NCBI RefSeq assembly: GCF_000328685.1
Contig: NC_019974.1
Coordinates: 3,029,001 to 3,093,000, forward strand
Direction: 5' to 3'
Source: Natronococcus occultus SP4
GTDB lineage: Archaea > Halobacteriota > Halobacteria > Halobacteriales > Natrialbaceae
Length of the DNA stretch: 64,000 nt
Each line of letters starts with the position of its first letter. The first letter of the stretch is position 1. The translations under genes and the position numbers were made by a program. Of the stretch, positions 35,206 through 44,100 are shown in pieces. The notes below the pieces were generated by a model. It was not told the origin of the DNA and made no database searches. It was given only the letters and a program-made list of their open reading frames with translations.

Positions 35206-35712
35206 ATGAGCAAGGTAACTATTTCGGAAGTAAACCGAATGGATCGGGAAACATTCGTCGAAGCCTTTGGAGACATATACGAAACGTCGCCCTGGGTGGC
35301 CGAAGAGACATATTCTGAACGGCCATTTTCATCGCTGGAAGAGCTACAGAGCTCGCTGGAACTGTGCGTTCGAGAAGCCCCACGTGAGAAAACAATGGAA
35401 CTGCTGCGGGCACACCCCGATCTGGGGGAGAAAACCGAGATGACCGAGGCCTCACAGAAAGAACAAGCGTCTGCTGGACTCGACCAGTTGAGTCGAAGTC
35501 AGTACGAAGCGTTTCAGGAATTGAACGAGCGATACCGGGAAAAGTTCGGATTTCCGTTTATCATGGCCGTGAAGGGGGAATCGCCCGACGCAATCAGAGC
35601 AAGGATGGAAGAGCGTGTCGAACACTCGAAACCGACAGAGTTCGAGACCGCTCTAACCGAAGTCCACAAAATCGCGCGACTCCGTCTCGAGGAACGGTTC
35701 GCGTCCCGATAG
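35206..35712 (+). CDS. uraD: OHCU decarboxylase
   Basis: A 168-residue protein of the 2-oxo-4-hydroxy-4-carboxy-5-ureidoimidazoline decarboxylase family. The catalytic His is in LLRAHPDLGEK near residues 64-74; substrate contacts are expected in SQYEAFQELNERYREKFGFP and FIMAVKGESPDAIRARMEER near 103-136. The enzyme makes S-allantoin, the third step from urate. Length is typical. It precedes the uricase gene by 231 bp on the same strand. Upstream is the repeat-rich control region. Confidence 0.94.
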   Translation: MSKVTISEVNRMDRETFVEAFGDIYETSPWVAEETYSERPFSSLEELQSSLELCVREAPREKTMELLRAHPDLGEKTEMTEASQKEQASAGLDQLSRSQYEAFQELNERYREKFGFPFIMAVKGESPDAIRARMEERVEHSKPTEFETALTEVHKIARLRLEERFASR

Positions 35713-35767
35713 AACGTCCATGTCGGCCACCAGACGCGTAAATCGGTGTTTCCCACAGAGCCAGCTC

Positions 35768-35788
35768 TTGCAGTACCATATACTGTAA
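35768..35788. promoter_or_regulatory. near-perfect dyad between uraD and uricase
   Basis: TTGCAGTA-CCATA-TACTGTAA: 8-bp arms with one mismatch. It is followed at 35798-35806 by an AT-rich TATA-like stretch (ATATTTTTA), so it may be an operator over a uricase promoter. Confidence 0.45.
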
Positions 35789-35943
35789 TAGACACAATAT
35801 TTTTATAGAATCCGTGGATTAGAACTACTGAACAGAGATGGCCTAACACGGACCTACCACCGACATCAGAATACGGATTACGACAACACCTGAACGAGTG
35901 TAGTGAAACAACCGATACCAGCGAATGATCGCTAACTACGAAA

Positions 35944-36915
35944 ATGACAAACGATACCAACTCGGAGTGCGGCAGTGACCGAACGATGAACTACGGGAAA
36001 GAGAAGGTAGCAGTGTACCGAACGTACGCGACTCCACTGGAGGATGTACGTCCCATTCCGGAATCCTCCTTCGAAGGGCGTGACAACACGATTCTCGGGC
36101 TAGACGTCCGGGTACAGGTCGATGGCGAGGCGTTTTTGCCCTCGTTCAGTGAGGGTGATAACAGTATGGTGGTCGCGACCGACTCAATGAAGAATTTCGT
36201 TCTCCATCAGGCCGGGGAGTACGAAGGTGCCACCGTCGAGGGTTTTCTCCATTTTGTGGGAAGCGAGTTTCTCGACACTTATTCGCAGATGGAGACTGTC
36301 CGGATCTCGGCTGAGGAACTTCCGTTCGATGCGCGGCCTGTTCCCGGAGACGACGGATTCGAATCAAGCGATCTCGTCTTTCGCGTCTCCGACAATGAGT
36401 CGGCGTTCGGAGAGTTTCGTCTCGGTCGCACCGAGGACGGACCGCTCGTCGAGGAGCAGACGAGCGGTGTAACCGGACTCGAACTCGTCAAAGTAAAAGG
36501 GAGCTCGTTCACCGGCTACGTCCAAGACGAGTACACGACGTTGCCGGAGCGAGAGGACCGAACGCTCTACATCTCGCTCGATATCTTTTGGACGTACGAC
36601 GATCCGGAAGACGCGCTCGGCGATGAGCCCCAGCGATACGTACCGGCCGAGCAAGTACGCGATATCGCACACGTCGTCTTTCACGAGGCCGATTCGAACT
36701 CGATCCAGGATCTGATTTACCAGATCGGTCTGCGAGTCCTCGAGCGGTTCCCACAGCTCGAATCGGTTAGCTTCGAGGCCAACAACCGGACCTGGATACG
36801 GGAGCGCGACGACCTCGAGGGCGACGCAAAGGTGCTGCGAGAACCGCCCCGACCGACCGGATTCCAGCAGTTTTCGATGGACCGCAGCGATCTCGAAGGT
36901 GAGGCGTCACGATGA
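35944..36915 (+). CDS. pucL: cofactor-independent urate oxidase (uricase)
   Basis: A 323-residue uricase (two tunnelling-fold halves). The first half starts MNYGKEKVAVYRTYATPLED, with the Lys of the catalytic pair; the Thr side is in SMVVATDSMKNFVLHQAGEY near residues 75-94. The second half has LVKVKGSSFTGYVQDEYTTL near 181-200, typical of uricases, and FPQLESVSFEANNRTWI near 275-291. It converts urate and O2 to 5-hydroxyisourate and H2O2. The start may be 15 codons later (ATG 35986), where family similarity begins. Its stop overlaps the uraH ATG by four bases. Confidence 0.94.
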   Translation: MTNDTNSECGSDRTMNYGKEKVAVYRTYATPLEDVRPIPESSFEGRDNTILGLDVRVQVDGEAFLPSFSEGDNSMVVATDSMKNFVLHQAGEYEGATVEGFLHFVGSEFLDTYSQMETVRISAEELPFDARPVPGDDGFESSDLVFRVSDNESAFGEFRLGRTEDGPLVEEQTSGVTGLELVKVKGSSFTGYVQDEYTTLPEREDRTLYISLDIFWTYDDPEDALGDEPQRYVPAEQVRDIAHVVFHEADSNSIQDLIYQIGLRVLERFPQLESVSFEANNRTWIRERDDLEGDAKVLREPPRPTGFQQFSMDRSDLEGEASR

Positions 36916-37262
36916 GTTCCGGACTGACGACCCACGTCCTCGATACGGGTCGGGAGGGGCCTGCCACCGGGGTAGACGTCGAACTGCAGCGATTGGATTC
37001 GACGGGTGAATCGGAGACGATCGCTCGCGGAACGACCAACGACGACGGCCGGCTCGACGAGCCGCTTCTGACCCCGGATCAGATGGAGTCAGGCACGTAT
37101 CAGCTGGTTTTCGACGTCGAGAGCTACTACCGAAAGGGGCCATCGGAGTCGACGTTTCTGGAGATCGTTCCCGTCCGATTCGTGATCGACGATCCGGAAG
37201 AACACTACCACGTCCCGCTGCTGTTATCGCCCGGTGGCTACACGACTTATCGGGGTAGCTGA
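36912..37262 (+). CDS. uraH: hydroxyisourate hydrolase (transthyretin-like)
   Basis: A 116-residue protein. N-terminal SGLTTHVLDTGREGPATGVD matches the first family block with the active-site His; TTNDDGRLDEPLLTPDQM contains the middle block; the C-terminus HYHVPLLLSPGGYTTYRGS is the diagnostic end. It hydrolyses 5-hydroxyisourate to OHCU, the step between uricase and UraD. ATG overlaps the uricase stop (ATGA), so the two enzymes are co-translated. Confidence 0.95.
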   Translation: MSSGLTTHVLDTGREGPATGVDVELQRLDSTGESETIARGTTNDDGRLDEPLLTPDQMESGTYQLVFDVESYYRKGPSESTFLEIVPVRFVIDDPEEHYHVPLLLSPGGYTTYRGS

Positions 37263-37527
37263 CTGCGTGACCGGCCAGTAGGCTGTTCCCGTACGTTTCG
37301 AAGCTCTGACGTCCAGGATACATACTGAGTGAAAGCTCGATAACCCCTTCACACATTCACCCAATTATACTCTAGCTGAGTAAAAGTTAAGACCCGCTGT
37401 TGAGTAGGAAATCAGTATGTTACACCTCAAGAGAGGGCCGACGAACTCTCATACCGACGCGGTGACGGGCGTTGACCGTCGTGAAACGCACGAGGATCCC
37501 CACGCCGCGGGTCGGAAGTAGTAACCG

Positions 37528-38907
37528 ATGTCGCGTCTCGATACGCTCATAACCGGCGGAACGGTTGTCACGGCTGACTCGACGTTCGATGCTGCTATCG
37601 GCATCGACGACGGAACGATTATCGGTGTCGGCGATGAACGAGCGTTTCCAGCAGCCGAGCAACGGATCGACGTCAACGGGAACCTTGTGCTCCCAGGAGT
37701 CGTCGATCCACACGTTCATCTTGCCGGATACAACTCGATCGATTCGTACGAAACGGGTACGGCAGCGGCTGCTGCCGGTGGGGTAACCAGTCTTGTGACG
37801 TTCGCCTGGCAGGGCTGGGACGATGGAGAGTGGGATGAAAACGGATCGATAGCCGATGCTGTCGAACGACACCGATCGCAAGCATCGCCGTTGATCGATT
37901 ACGGACTCCACCCCGTTATTACACGCGAATCACCCACCGTTTTCGAGGAGCTCCCCGGCCTCGTCGAAGACGGGATTACGTCGTTCAAAATGTTCACCAC
38001 CGATGACATTCGCTTATCGAACGGGTTCATCGGCGACGTGTTCCGACGGCTTGCAGATCTCGGTGCCGTCGGGATGGTTCACACCGAGGACTACTCAGTG
38101 TGCCAGTCCCGAACGGACGAACTGAAATCGAGTCCGACCACAGCGTCCGCAACGATGTATCCACAGTCACGGCCGGATTACGCCGAGGCGATGGCAGTGG
38201 ATTCGATCGCGAGGCTCGCCGTTGCGGCCGATGCAAAGTACTACGCCGTACACGTTACGTCGAAAGCCGCCGCCGAGACAGTCGACACCGTTCAGACGGA
38301 CGGTTCGAACGTTCGGGCAGAGACGTGCACGCATTACACCGTACTCGATGAGACCGCTTACGAACAGTTCGGAAACCTCGCAATTATGTCTCCGCCGCTT
38401 CGAAAAGCGGAAGACGTCGATGCGTTGTTCGATTGGCTCCGCGATCGGACGCTCTCGGTCGTCTCGACGGACCACGTTCCGCTACCCAGGAAACGAAAGA
38501 GCGAAGGGCCGTGGTGGGAAAGCGCGTTCGGTGTTAACAGTCTCCAGACGAGTCTTCCGGTTTTCCACGATGAGGCCGTAAACAAACGGGGGCTTTCCTA
38601 CCAGTCTCTCGTCCAGCTTCTATCTCGCAATCCGGCTCGGACGTTCGGGTTATCATCGAAAGGGCGGATCGAAACCGGTGCCGACGCTGACCTCGTTGTC
38701 TTCGATCCCGACGAGACGTATACGATAACTGCCGCCCGGAACCACTCGAACGCAGACTATTCGGTCTACGAGGACCGTACGGTTACCGGGAGAGTAAAGA
38801 AGACGCTTGTTCGGGGAGAGCTCGTCGCCGAGGACGGAACGATCGTCGCCGAGCCGGGATACGGCCAGTTCGTGGCCCGCGACGTGCCGACATGGAGCCA
38901 GTCATAA
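37528..38907 (+). CDS. allB: allantoinase (cyclic amidohydrolase family)
   Basis: A 459-residue hydantoinase/dihydroorotase-type enzyme. The binuclear metal site is GVVDPHVHLAGYNSIDSYET near residues 58-77 (HxH), the carbamylated Lys in GITSFKMFTTDDIRLS near 150-165, His ligands in MVHTEDYS near 185 and YAVHVTSKAAAETV near 238-251, and Asp in STDHVPLPRKRK near 313-324. It should open allantoin to allantoate, completing the path from urate in this island. D-hydantoinase activity is the alternative. Last gene of the purine island. Confidence 0.9.
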   Translation: MSRLDTLITGGTVVTADSTFDAAIGIDDGTIIGVGDERAFPAAEQRIDVNGNLVLPGVVDPHVHLAGYNSIDSYETGTAAAAAGGVTSLVTFAWQGWDDGEWDENGSIADAVERHRSQASPLIDYGLHPVITRESPTVFEELPGLVEDGITSFKMFTTDDIRLSNGFIGDVFRRLADLGAVGMVHTEDYSVCQSRTDELKSSPTTASATMYPQSRPDYAEAMAVDSIARLAVAADAKYYAVHVTSKAAAETVDTVQTDGSNVRAETCTHYTVLDETAYEQFGNLAIMSPPLRKAEDVDALFDWLRDRTLSVVSTDHVPLPRKRKSEGPWWESAFGVNSLQTSLPVFHDEAVNKRGLSYQSLVQLLSRNPARTFGLSSKGRIETGADADLVVFDPDETYTITAARNHSNADYSVYEDRTVTGRVKKTLVRGELVAEDGTIVAEPGYGQFVARDVPTWSQS

Positions 38908-39321
38908 GTCATGCAAGAACAGAAGTGGTGATTCTAGAGTCAATAGTAGTGGCCACATAGGGAACACTCATTAAAAGATGGATCAGACTCGACTAATTCG
39001 AAAGATCGTTCTCTGTATACAGACGGTGGGGTATATTAATGAGCAGGAGGAGGATACACCTCCGTTGGCGTCTGGCCGCCGAATGACTGACGAAGTCATC
39101 GTGTGCTATAGTAGTGCATAATTTATCCAATATCTATTACGACCGTTCGACTGCCATCTTATCTGTTAGAGAAGCGGTTGACTCGTATTTTGAGCTATGA
39201 ACCACTTTTTGCGATGGCTTCGGTCAATATAGTCGTAGTGGCCGCTCAACACCAATTGAGAGAGAAAGCCGAACATTCAAATATAGAGGTGAAAAATCAG
39301 AATTGAAAACATCATACTTTT
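38908..39321. other. gene-poor AT-rich interval after allantoinase
   Basis: No gene is supported. A 47-codon frame (38978-39121, starting MDQTRLIRKIVLC) is open but has no recognisable relative and no clear signals. The interval leads into the second IS6 remnant. Confidence 0.45.
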
Positions 39322-39749
39322 CTAATAACCAGTACAGAAATATAGCAACTGAATCGGTGTCCCCCACCCAAGGAGCCGGATCTCAAAACGAATTTGTATT
39401 GTATAAATCACCCAAGTCCGATAGCTAGTAACCCTGATGGCAGGTTCATCAACCGCGACCCGCGACGGTGAATCCGTCGGCGAGTCTGAAACACTGTCAG
39501 CCAACCGAGTACCTAGTTTTAGGTTGTTTAGTGAGTACATTCAACACCGAGTGAGCGAAGGTTGGATGTCTCCCTCGAAACGAGCAACCGGTTGCGCGAA
39601 GCTGGACGGCGAATGTTCTGACGAGCGTCGCCGTCCGTTCGTGCGCCCGACATTCTTCAAATTCCACTGTGCAACTCTCGCTGAGCAGATCTGCGGGCAT
39701 TAGTCCAAACAAACTCGACGATCTGCTCACGGCCTAACTAGACACTACC
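39322..39749 (-). pseudogene. second decayed IS6-family transposase with terminal repeat
   Basis: Minus-strand reading recovers the N-terminal half of a different IS6 lineage: MPADLLSESCTVEFEECRAH then ERTATLVRTFAVQLRATGCS from ATG 39700; a frameshift and stop in the HTH region; then LADSVSDSPTDSPSRVAVDE and PAIRV (start of the DDE domain), after which similarity fades. The catalytic centre and C-terminus are missing. The outer end GGTAGTGTC (complement of 39741-39749) is the same nonamer as at the other IS6 remnant (3524-3532). Confidence 0.75.
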
Positions 39750-39841
39750 AGTATAGTCGAACACCGATCTCCCATCGGTTGCTGCTGTATGCCCCATTTC
39801 AAATTCCTAGCCTGTCTCCTCTCACACTTACCAAATCAGCG

Positions 39842-40152
39842 ATTTCATAACTGGGCGATAACAGAGTGTCGATCCCAAAATAGGAAGGCGGGATTTGTGC
39901 TTACCGAAGCAACGCCGGTTGATGCGCAGCAGTAGTACCCCTGTTCTGAAAGGGGCCGCTACCGTCACTGGAGGATGCGTTAGAACGAGGGAAAATCAAT
40001 TCGTTTCGGCGTTATTTACAATAGTACTTTTGTAAAGACATCGGTTTCTTATACATGAATTGCTGACAGGTACAGCGGTCGCTCTGGAACTAGACGGAAT
40101 CTGGAAGCGATGCGGACCATCCTTGCCTATTTCATAACTGGGCGATAACAGA
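39842..40152. repeat. 311-bp segment bounded by 24-bp perfect direct repeats
   Basis: ATTTCATAACTGGGCGATAA followed by CAGA is found at 39842-39865 and again at 40129-40152. The enclosed DNA has no gene but contains a perfect copy of the 22-bp palindrome (40015-40036). It could be a miniature mobile element, or a duplication left by insertion and excision. No gene is seen from 39750 to 40558. Confidence 0.6.
40015..40036. promoter_or_regulatory. 22-bp palindrome family, copy 3 (best arms)
   Basis: TTTACA-AT-AGTACT-TT-TGTAAA, with perfect outer arms and centre. It is in the gene-free region about 0.5 kb from the end of the IclR gene and inside the repeat-bounded segment. Confidence 0.6.
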
Positions 40153-40558
40153 TCTCGAGACAATACGTTCTCACGGATGACAACTGCCTCCTAGAGCGAC
40201 AGAACCTGTATTCAACTGTAGCACAAGCATGTTTTGTTCAAGAGAACAGCCGTCAGTTTTGGAGTCACTCCTTGGACGATTCTGCTTAAGTAGTCCGTCT
40301 CTTTCGCCGAATCGAGACAAACGTCGGCGGAGATGGAACATCTATTTCGAATACCGTTCAGAGTGAGAGAACAGGCGACCAGCAATACTTCCGAACTTCG
40401 TTCGACAGCTGCTCCCCGAGGACGGGCCGATCACCGACCGCGGTTCGGCGCGCCTCGTGCTATCCGTCTTGAAAGCTATCGCAACCGCTGAAAGTCGAGT
40501 CGAACCCGATCGGACGACCGTGTGGTCGATACGGAGCTCGTTCCAGGAGAGACGATCA

Positions 40559-41320
40559 CTACGAGTAGTTGTACTCGAGTTCGATGACGTTCGCCGTTCC
40601 GAGAACGGAATCGGGCAACCGCTCCTGGAACCGTTCCTCGCCGACCCTGTGGAGCGGACAGGCGACGCTAATAGCGCCGATACTAGTGTCTTGGTCGTCG
40701 GTGATCGGTGCGGCGACACAACAGAGTCCCGTGAGCCGTTCCTCACGATCGGTTGCGTATTTCTGTTCGCGGATCCGGTCGAGCTCCTCGAAGAACTCCT
40801 CTCGGTCGGTGATGGTGTGGCTGGTTATCTGGGGCATCCCGTGTCTGTCGAGGATTTCCTCTACCCGCTCGCGCGGTCGGAACGCGAGGATCGCTTTCCC
40901 CAGTCCGGTACAGTGGAGTCCGACACGCTTCCCTTCGTAGGTGTCGAGCTCGACCGCGTTCTCACCCTTCGCCTGGTAGAGATAGATACCAGTTCCGTTG
41001 CGCTCGATCAGGAGGTTTGCGAGTTCACCGGTTTCGTCTGCGAGATTGTCGACCTCGTTTCGGGCGGTATTGTAGATTTCCGTTCGGTTTCTGGCGTACG
41101 CACCGAGTCCGAGAAAGGAGAGCCCGATGTGATACTCGTCGCCCCGTTTGGTCAGGTACTCCTTGTTGACCAGCGTGTTCAGGTGGTTGTGGACCGCGCT
41201 CTTGCCGATATCAACTCGTTCGGACACCTCCGATACGCCGGCTCCGTCTAGCTCCTGGACGATCTCGATAATCTCGAACGCCCTGTCGACCGTTCGCACC
41301 GGGTGTTTCGGTTCATCCAT
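40559..41320 (-). CDS. IclR-family regulator (XacR-like candidate)
   Basis: A 253-residue IclR protein. The winged helix has GVSEVSERVDIGKSAVHNHL near residues 26-45 and KEYLTKRGDEYHIGLSFLGL near 51-70. The effector domain has GLHCTGLGKAILAFRPRERV near 131-150 and RLTGLCCVAAPITDDQDTSI near 193-212. Located beside the XacE/XacF/XacD-like enzymes, it is the natural candidate for a pentose-responsive regulator like haloarchaeal XacR. The frame is open to 41407 but ATG 41320 gives the family N-terminus (MDEPKHPVRTVDRAFEIIE). Confidence 0.92.
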   Translation of the reverse strand: MDEPKHPVRTVDRAFEIIEIVQELDGAGVSEVSERVDIGKSAVHNHLNTLVNKEYLTKRGDEYHIGLSFLGLGAYARNRTEIYNTARNEVDNLADETGELANLLIERNGTGIYLYQAKGENAVELDTYEGKRVGLHCTGLGKAILAFRPRERVEEILDRHGMPQITSHTITDREEFFEELDRIREQKYATDREERLTGLCCVAAPITDDQDTSIGAISVACPLHRVGEERFQERLPDSVLGTANVIELEYNYS

Positions 41321-41489
41321 AGCCGTGTATTGTAATGAAAGTACATATAATTTTCTCATGCAGAACGATGCCTGCGTTCGGCAGAATACGGGACAACTAC
41401 TTCTCACCGAAAGACTGGCGCTCCTCGGAGGGCGTATCCACAGAAGTCGGTTGCGTATCCAGAAGGACGGTTCGGATAACTAGAGCCAG

Positions 41490-42353
41490 CTATACCGTCG
41501 TAACCGAGTTCGTTAGCGTACCGATATCGTCGATCTCGATGTCGACGACATCGCCCTCTCGAAGGGAGAAGCCGTCGTCAGGAACGAGGGACGTTCCCGT
41601 GAGCAACACTGAGAGCTCCGGAACGGCGTTGTGTTTCGTATAACAGTCCACGAGCTCCGGAACGGTGCGGACCATCTCTGCAGTACTGGTTTCTCCCTCG
41701 TAGAGAATTCGTTCGTCTCGCGAGATCTCCATGTTCATCTTCAGGTCGTGGGGATCCTCGAGCGAGTCCGCCGACCGAACGTACGGTCCGATCGAACAAC
41801 ACCGGTCGTAGACTTTAGCCTGCGGCAAGTACAGCGGGTTCTCTCCCTCGATAGAGCGGCTGCTCATATCGTTACCGATCGTGTATCCGACGATCTCTCC
41901 CTGATAGAGCACGACCGCCAGCTCGGGTTCGGGGACGTCCCAGTCGGAGTCGGACCGAATGCCGACGTCCTCGGTTGGACCAACGACTCGGCTGGGCGTC
42001 GCTTTGAAGAACACCTCCGGTCGGTTGCTGTCGTAGACGTTCAGGTACATGTCCGGCATCGAGCTTTCCTGTTCCCTCGCCTGCTCGCTGATCTGGTACG
42101 TGACGCCGGCGGCCCAAACCTCGTCGGCCACGAGCGGGAGACCCTCGATCTCCCCGTCCTCGTCGAGAGGATCGAGATTCTCGATCAATCGTTCCGTAAC
42201 CTCGTCGATAGTGAGGTCTGCGATCGACGACGCACGGAGGAGATCACGGAACTCACGTATGTTCTGGTTCGCCGATGTGAGATCGTATGCGTTACCGCCA
42301 GTTTTGACACAGAGCCGGCTGTCATCACCCGCTGAGGGCTGATAATACCGCAT
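41490..42353 (-). CDS. xacE: FAH-family 2-keto-3-deoxy-pentonate dehydratase (XacE-like)
   Basis: A 287-residue protein of the fumarylacetoacetate hydrolase fold. It has VWAAGVTYQISEQAREQESS near residues 79-98, the metal site PEPELAVVLYQGEIVGYTIG near 140-159 with the conserved E-x-E pattern, and NDMSSRSIEGENPLYLPQAK near 160-179. Next to ALDH and xylonate-dehydratase genes, it most likely dehydrates 2-keto-3-deoxyxylonate (or arabinonate) to alpha-ketoglutarate semialdehyde. It is divergent from the ALDH gene. The start ATG 42353 is leaderless by TATA position and is overlapped by a dyad operator. Confidence 0.88.
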   Translation of the reverse strand: MRYYQPSAGDDSRLCVKTGGNAYDLTSANQNIREFRDLLRASSIADLTIDEVTERLIENLDPLDEDGEIEGLPLVADEVWAAGVTYQISEQAREQESSMPDMYLNVYDSNRPEVFFKATPSRVVGPTEDVGIRSDSDWDVPEPELAVVLYQGEIVGYTIGNDMSSRSIEGENPLYLPQAKVYDRCCSIGPYVRSADSLEDPHDLKMNMEISRDERILYEGETSTAEMVRTVPELVDCYTKHNAVPELSVLLTGTSLVPDDGFSLREGDVVDIEIDDIGTLTNSVTTV

Positions 42354-42382
42354 ATCATTCTATGATAGCACCTTTTTATATA
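42353..42382 (-). promoter_or_regulatory. TATA box plus 15-bp palindrome at the xacE-like start
   Basis: TATCAT-TCT-ATGATA (42353-42367) is a perfect inverted repeat ending exactly at the start codon. On the minus strand TATATAAAAA (42373-42382) is a TATA box about 25 bp before the ATG. A repressor at the dyad would cover the transcription start. Confidence 0.55.
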
Positions 42383-42456
42383 GTTCTTTGGACTCGACTG
42401 CAGCTCAAAATCTCCGGATCGTTTTCGTCGGAACCAAAACAATGGTGTAGGAGGAC

Positions 42457-43920
42457 GTGTACGGTATAGTTGTGAGCGACAGTAAGCAAAACTACATCGA
42501 CGGAGAGTGGAGAGATGCGTCAACCGGTGAAACCATCGAAACGACCAACCCTGCAGCCCCCTCGGAATCCGTTGCTCGCTATCAGCAGTCGAACGCCGAG
42601 GACGCGGAGGAGGCGGTCGCTGCAGCAGCGAGCGCTCGCGATGACTGGGCGGCGACCCCCGGACCGAAGCGCGGCGCGATCCTGCGCGAGGCGGCGTCGA
42701 TTCTCAAGGACCGCAAGGAGGAGTTGACCGAACTCCTCACGCGCGAGGAAGGCAAGACCCACGCCGAAGCCGGCGGCGAAGTACAGCGGGCCGTCGATAT
42801 CTTCTACTACTTCGCTGAAAAGACGCGAGATCTCGGCGGGACCGTCAAGGCCGCCAGCGGGTCGCAGACGAACCTCTACACGGTGAACCAGCCTGTCGGC
42901 GTCGCCGCGCTGATCACGCCGTGGAACTATCCGATCGCGATCCCCGCCTGGAAGATCGCCCCCGCACTCGCCGCGGGGAACACGCTCGTGCTCAAACCGG
43001 CGACGGTCGCGGCCGGCACCGCAGTCGCGATCTTCGAGGCACTCGACGAGGCGGGGCTCCCCGACGGCGTCGCGAATATCGTTACGGGTCCGGGGAGCAC
43101 GGTCGGCGAAACGCTCGTCTCCCACGATGATGTCGACGCCGTCTCTTTCACCGGTAGTAGCGAAGTCGGCGAGATGGTGTACTCGAAGGCCACCGACGAC
43201 GGGAAACGCGTTCAGACGGAGCTCGGCGGGAAGAACCCGACCGTCGTTTCCGATAGCGTTGACGTCGACGAGGCCGCCGAAATCGTCGCTAACGGCGCTT
43301 TCGGCGTTACCGGTCAGGCCTGTACCGCCTGTTCGCGCGCGATCGTCCATGCGGACGTTCGCGACGAGTTCGTCGATCGGGTCGTCGAACACGCCGACGC
43401 GATCGAGATCGGTCCCGGTGACGAGTACGATATGGGACCGCAGGTCACCGAAAGCGAGCTCGAGGGGACCCTCGAGTACATCGATATCGCAGCCGACGAG
43501 GGCGCCACTCTCGAAACGGGCGGCGGCCGTCCCGAAGGGGAGCGCTTCGAGGAGGGGTACTACGTCGAGCCGACCGTCTTTACCGACGTCGAACCCGATT
43601 ACCGTATCGCCCAGGAGGAGGTCTTCGGTCCCGTCCTCGCCGTAATCGAGGTCGAGGACTTCGAGACAGGGCTTCGAGTTGCTAACGACGTCGATTACGG
43701 CCTTGCAGCTAGTATCATCACGGAGAACCACACGGAGGCTGAACGGTTCGTCGACGAAATCGAAGCGGGCGTCGCGAAGGTAAACGACGGAACAACCGGT
43801 CTCGAGCTCCACGTTCCCTTCGGCGGGTTCAAGCGCTCCTCGAGCGAAACGTGGCGCGAGCAGGGCGATGCGGGGCTCGATTTCTACACGATCGAGAAGA
43901 CCGTCTACGATAGCTTCTGA
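42457..43920 (+). CDS. xacF: alpha-ketoglutarate semialdehyde dehydrogenase-type ALDH (XacF-like)
   Basis: A 487-residue NAD(P)-dependent aldehyde dehydrogenase. Catalytic residues are Glu255 in TELGGKNPTV and Cys289 in TGQACTACSR; the cofactor site has ITPWNYPIAIPAWKIAPALA and FTGSSEVG. The N-terminal QNYIDGEWRDASTGE and C-terminal PFGGFKRSSSETWREQG are typical of the semialdehyde group. With XacE- and XacD-like genes it should oxidise alpha-ketoglutarate semialdehyde to alpha-ketoglutarate. It starts with GTG at 42457 or the in-frame GTG at 42472; a GGAGG lies directly before the first. Confidence 0.92.
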   Translation: MYGIVVSDSKQNYIDGEWRDASTGETIETTNPAAPSESVARYQQSNAEDAEEAVAAAASARDDWAATPGPKRGAILREAASILKDRKEELTELLTREEGKTHAEAGGEVQRAVDIFYYFAEKTRDLGGTVKAASGSQTNLYTVNQPVGVAALITPWNYPIAIPAWKIAPALAAGNTLVLKPATVAAGTAVAIFEALDEAGLPDGVANIVTGPGSTVGETLVSHDDVDAVSFTGSSEVGEMVYSKATDDGKRVQTELGGKNPTVVSDSVDVDEAAEIVANGAFGVTGQACTACSRAIVHADVRDEFVDRVVEHADAIEIGPGDEYDMGPQVTESELEGTLEYIDIAADEGATLETGGGRPEGERFEEGYYVEPTVFTDVEPDYRIAQEEVFGPVLAVIEVEDFETGLRVANDVDYGLAASIITENHTEAERFVDEIEAGVAKVNDGTTGLELHVPFGGFKRSSSETWREQGDAGLDFYTIEKTVYDSF

Positions 43921-44100
43921 ATCGTTCGAACGGATCGGAATCGACGCTCGGTACGACCGGTGGCGTATTCGGTTCGAACTGTGCCGTCCTCCCGTTTTCG
44001 TCCCGTTGAGCTGGCGAGCACGGACTCTGACACGTCGAGCGGTTCCGAAGCGTCCCCCGATAACAAACATGAAATACCTTGCTGTAGATACTTCGATCGC

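Noticed and set aside
38978-39121. 47-codon frame starting MDQTRLIRKIVLC
   Set aside because: No recognisable relative and no convincing signals. Left as a remark in the interval description only.
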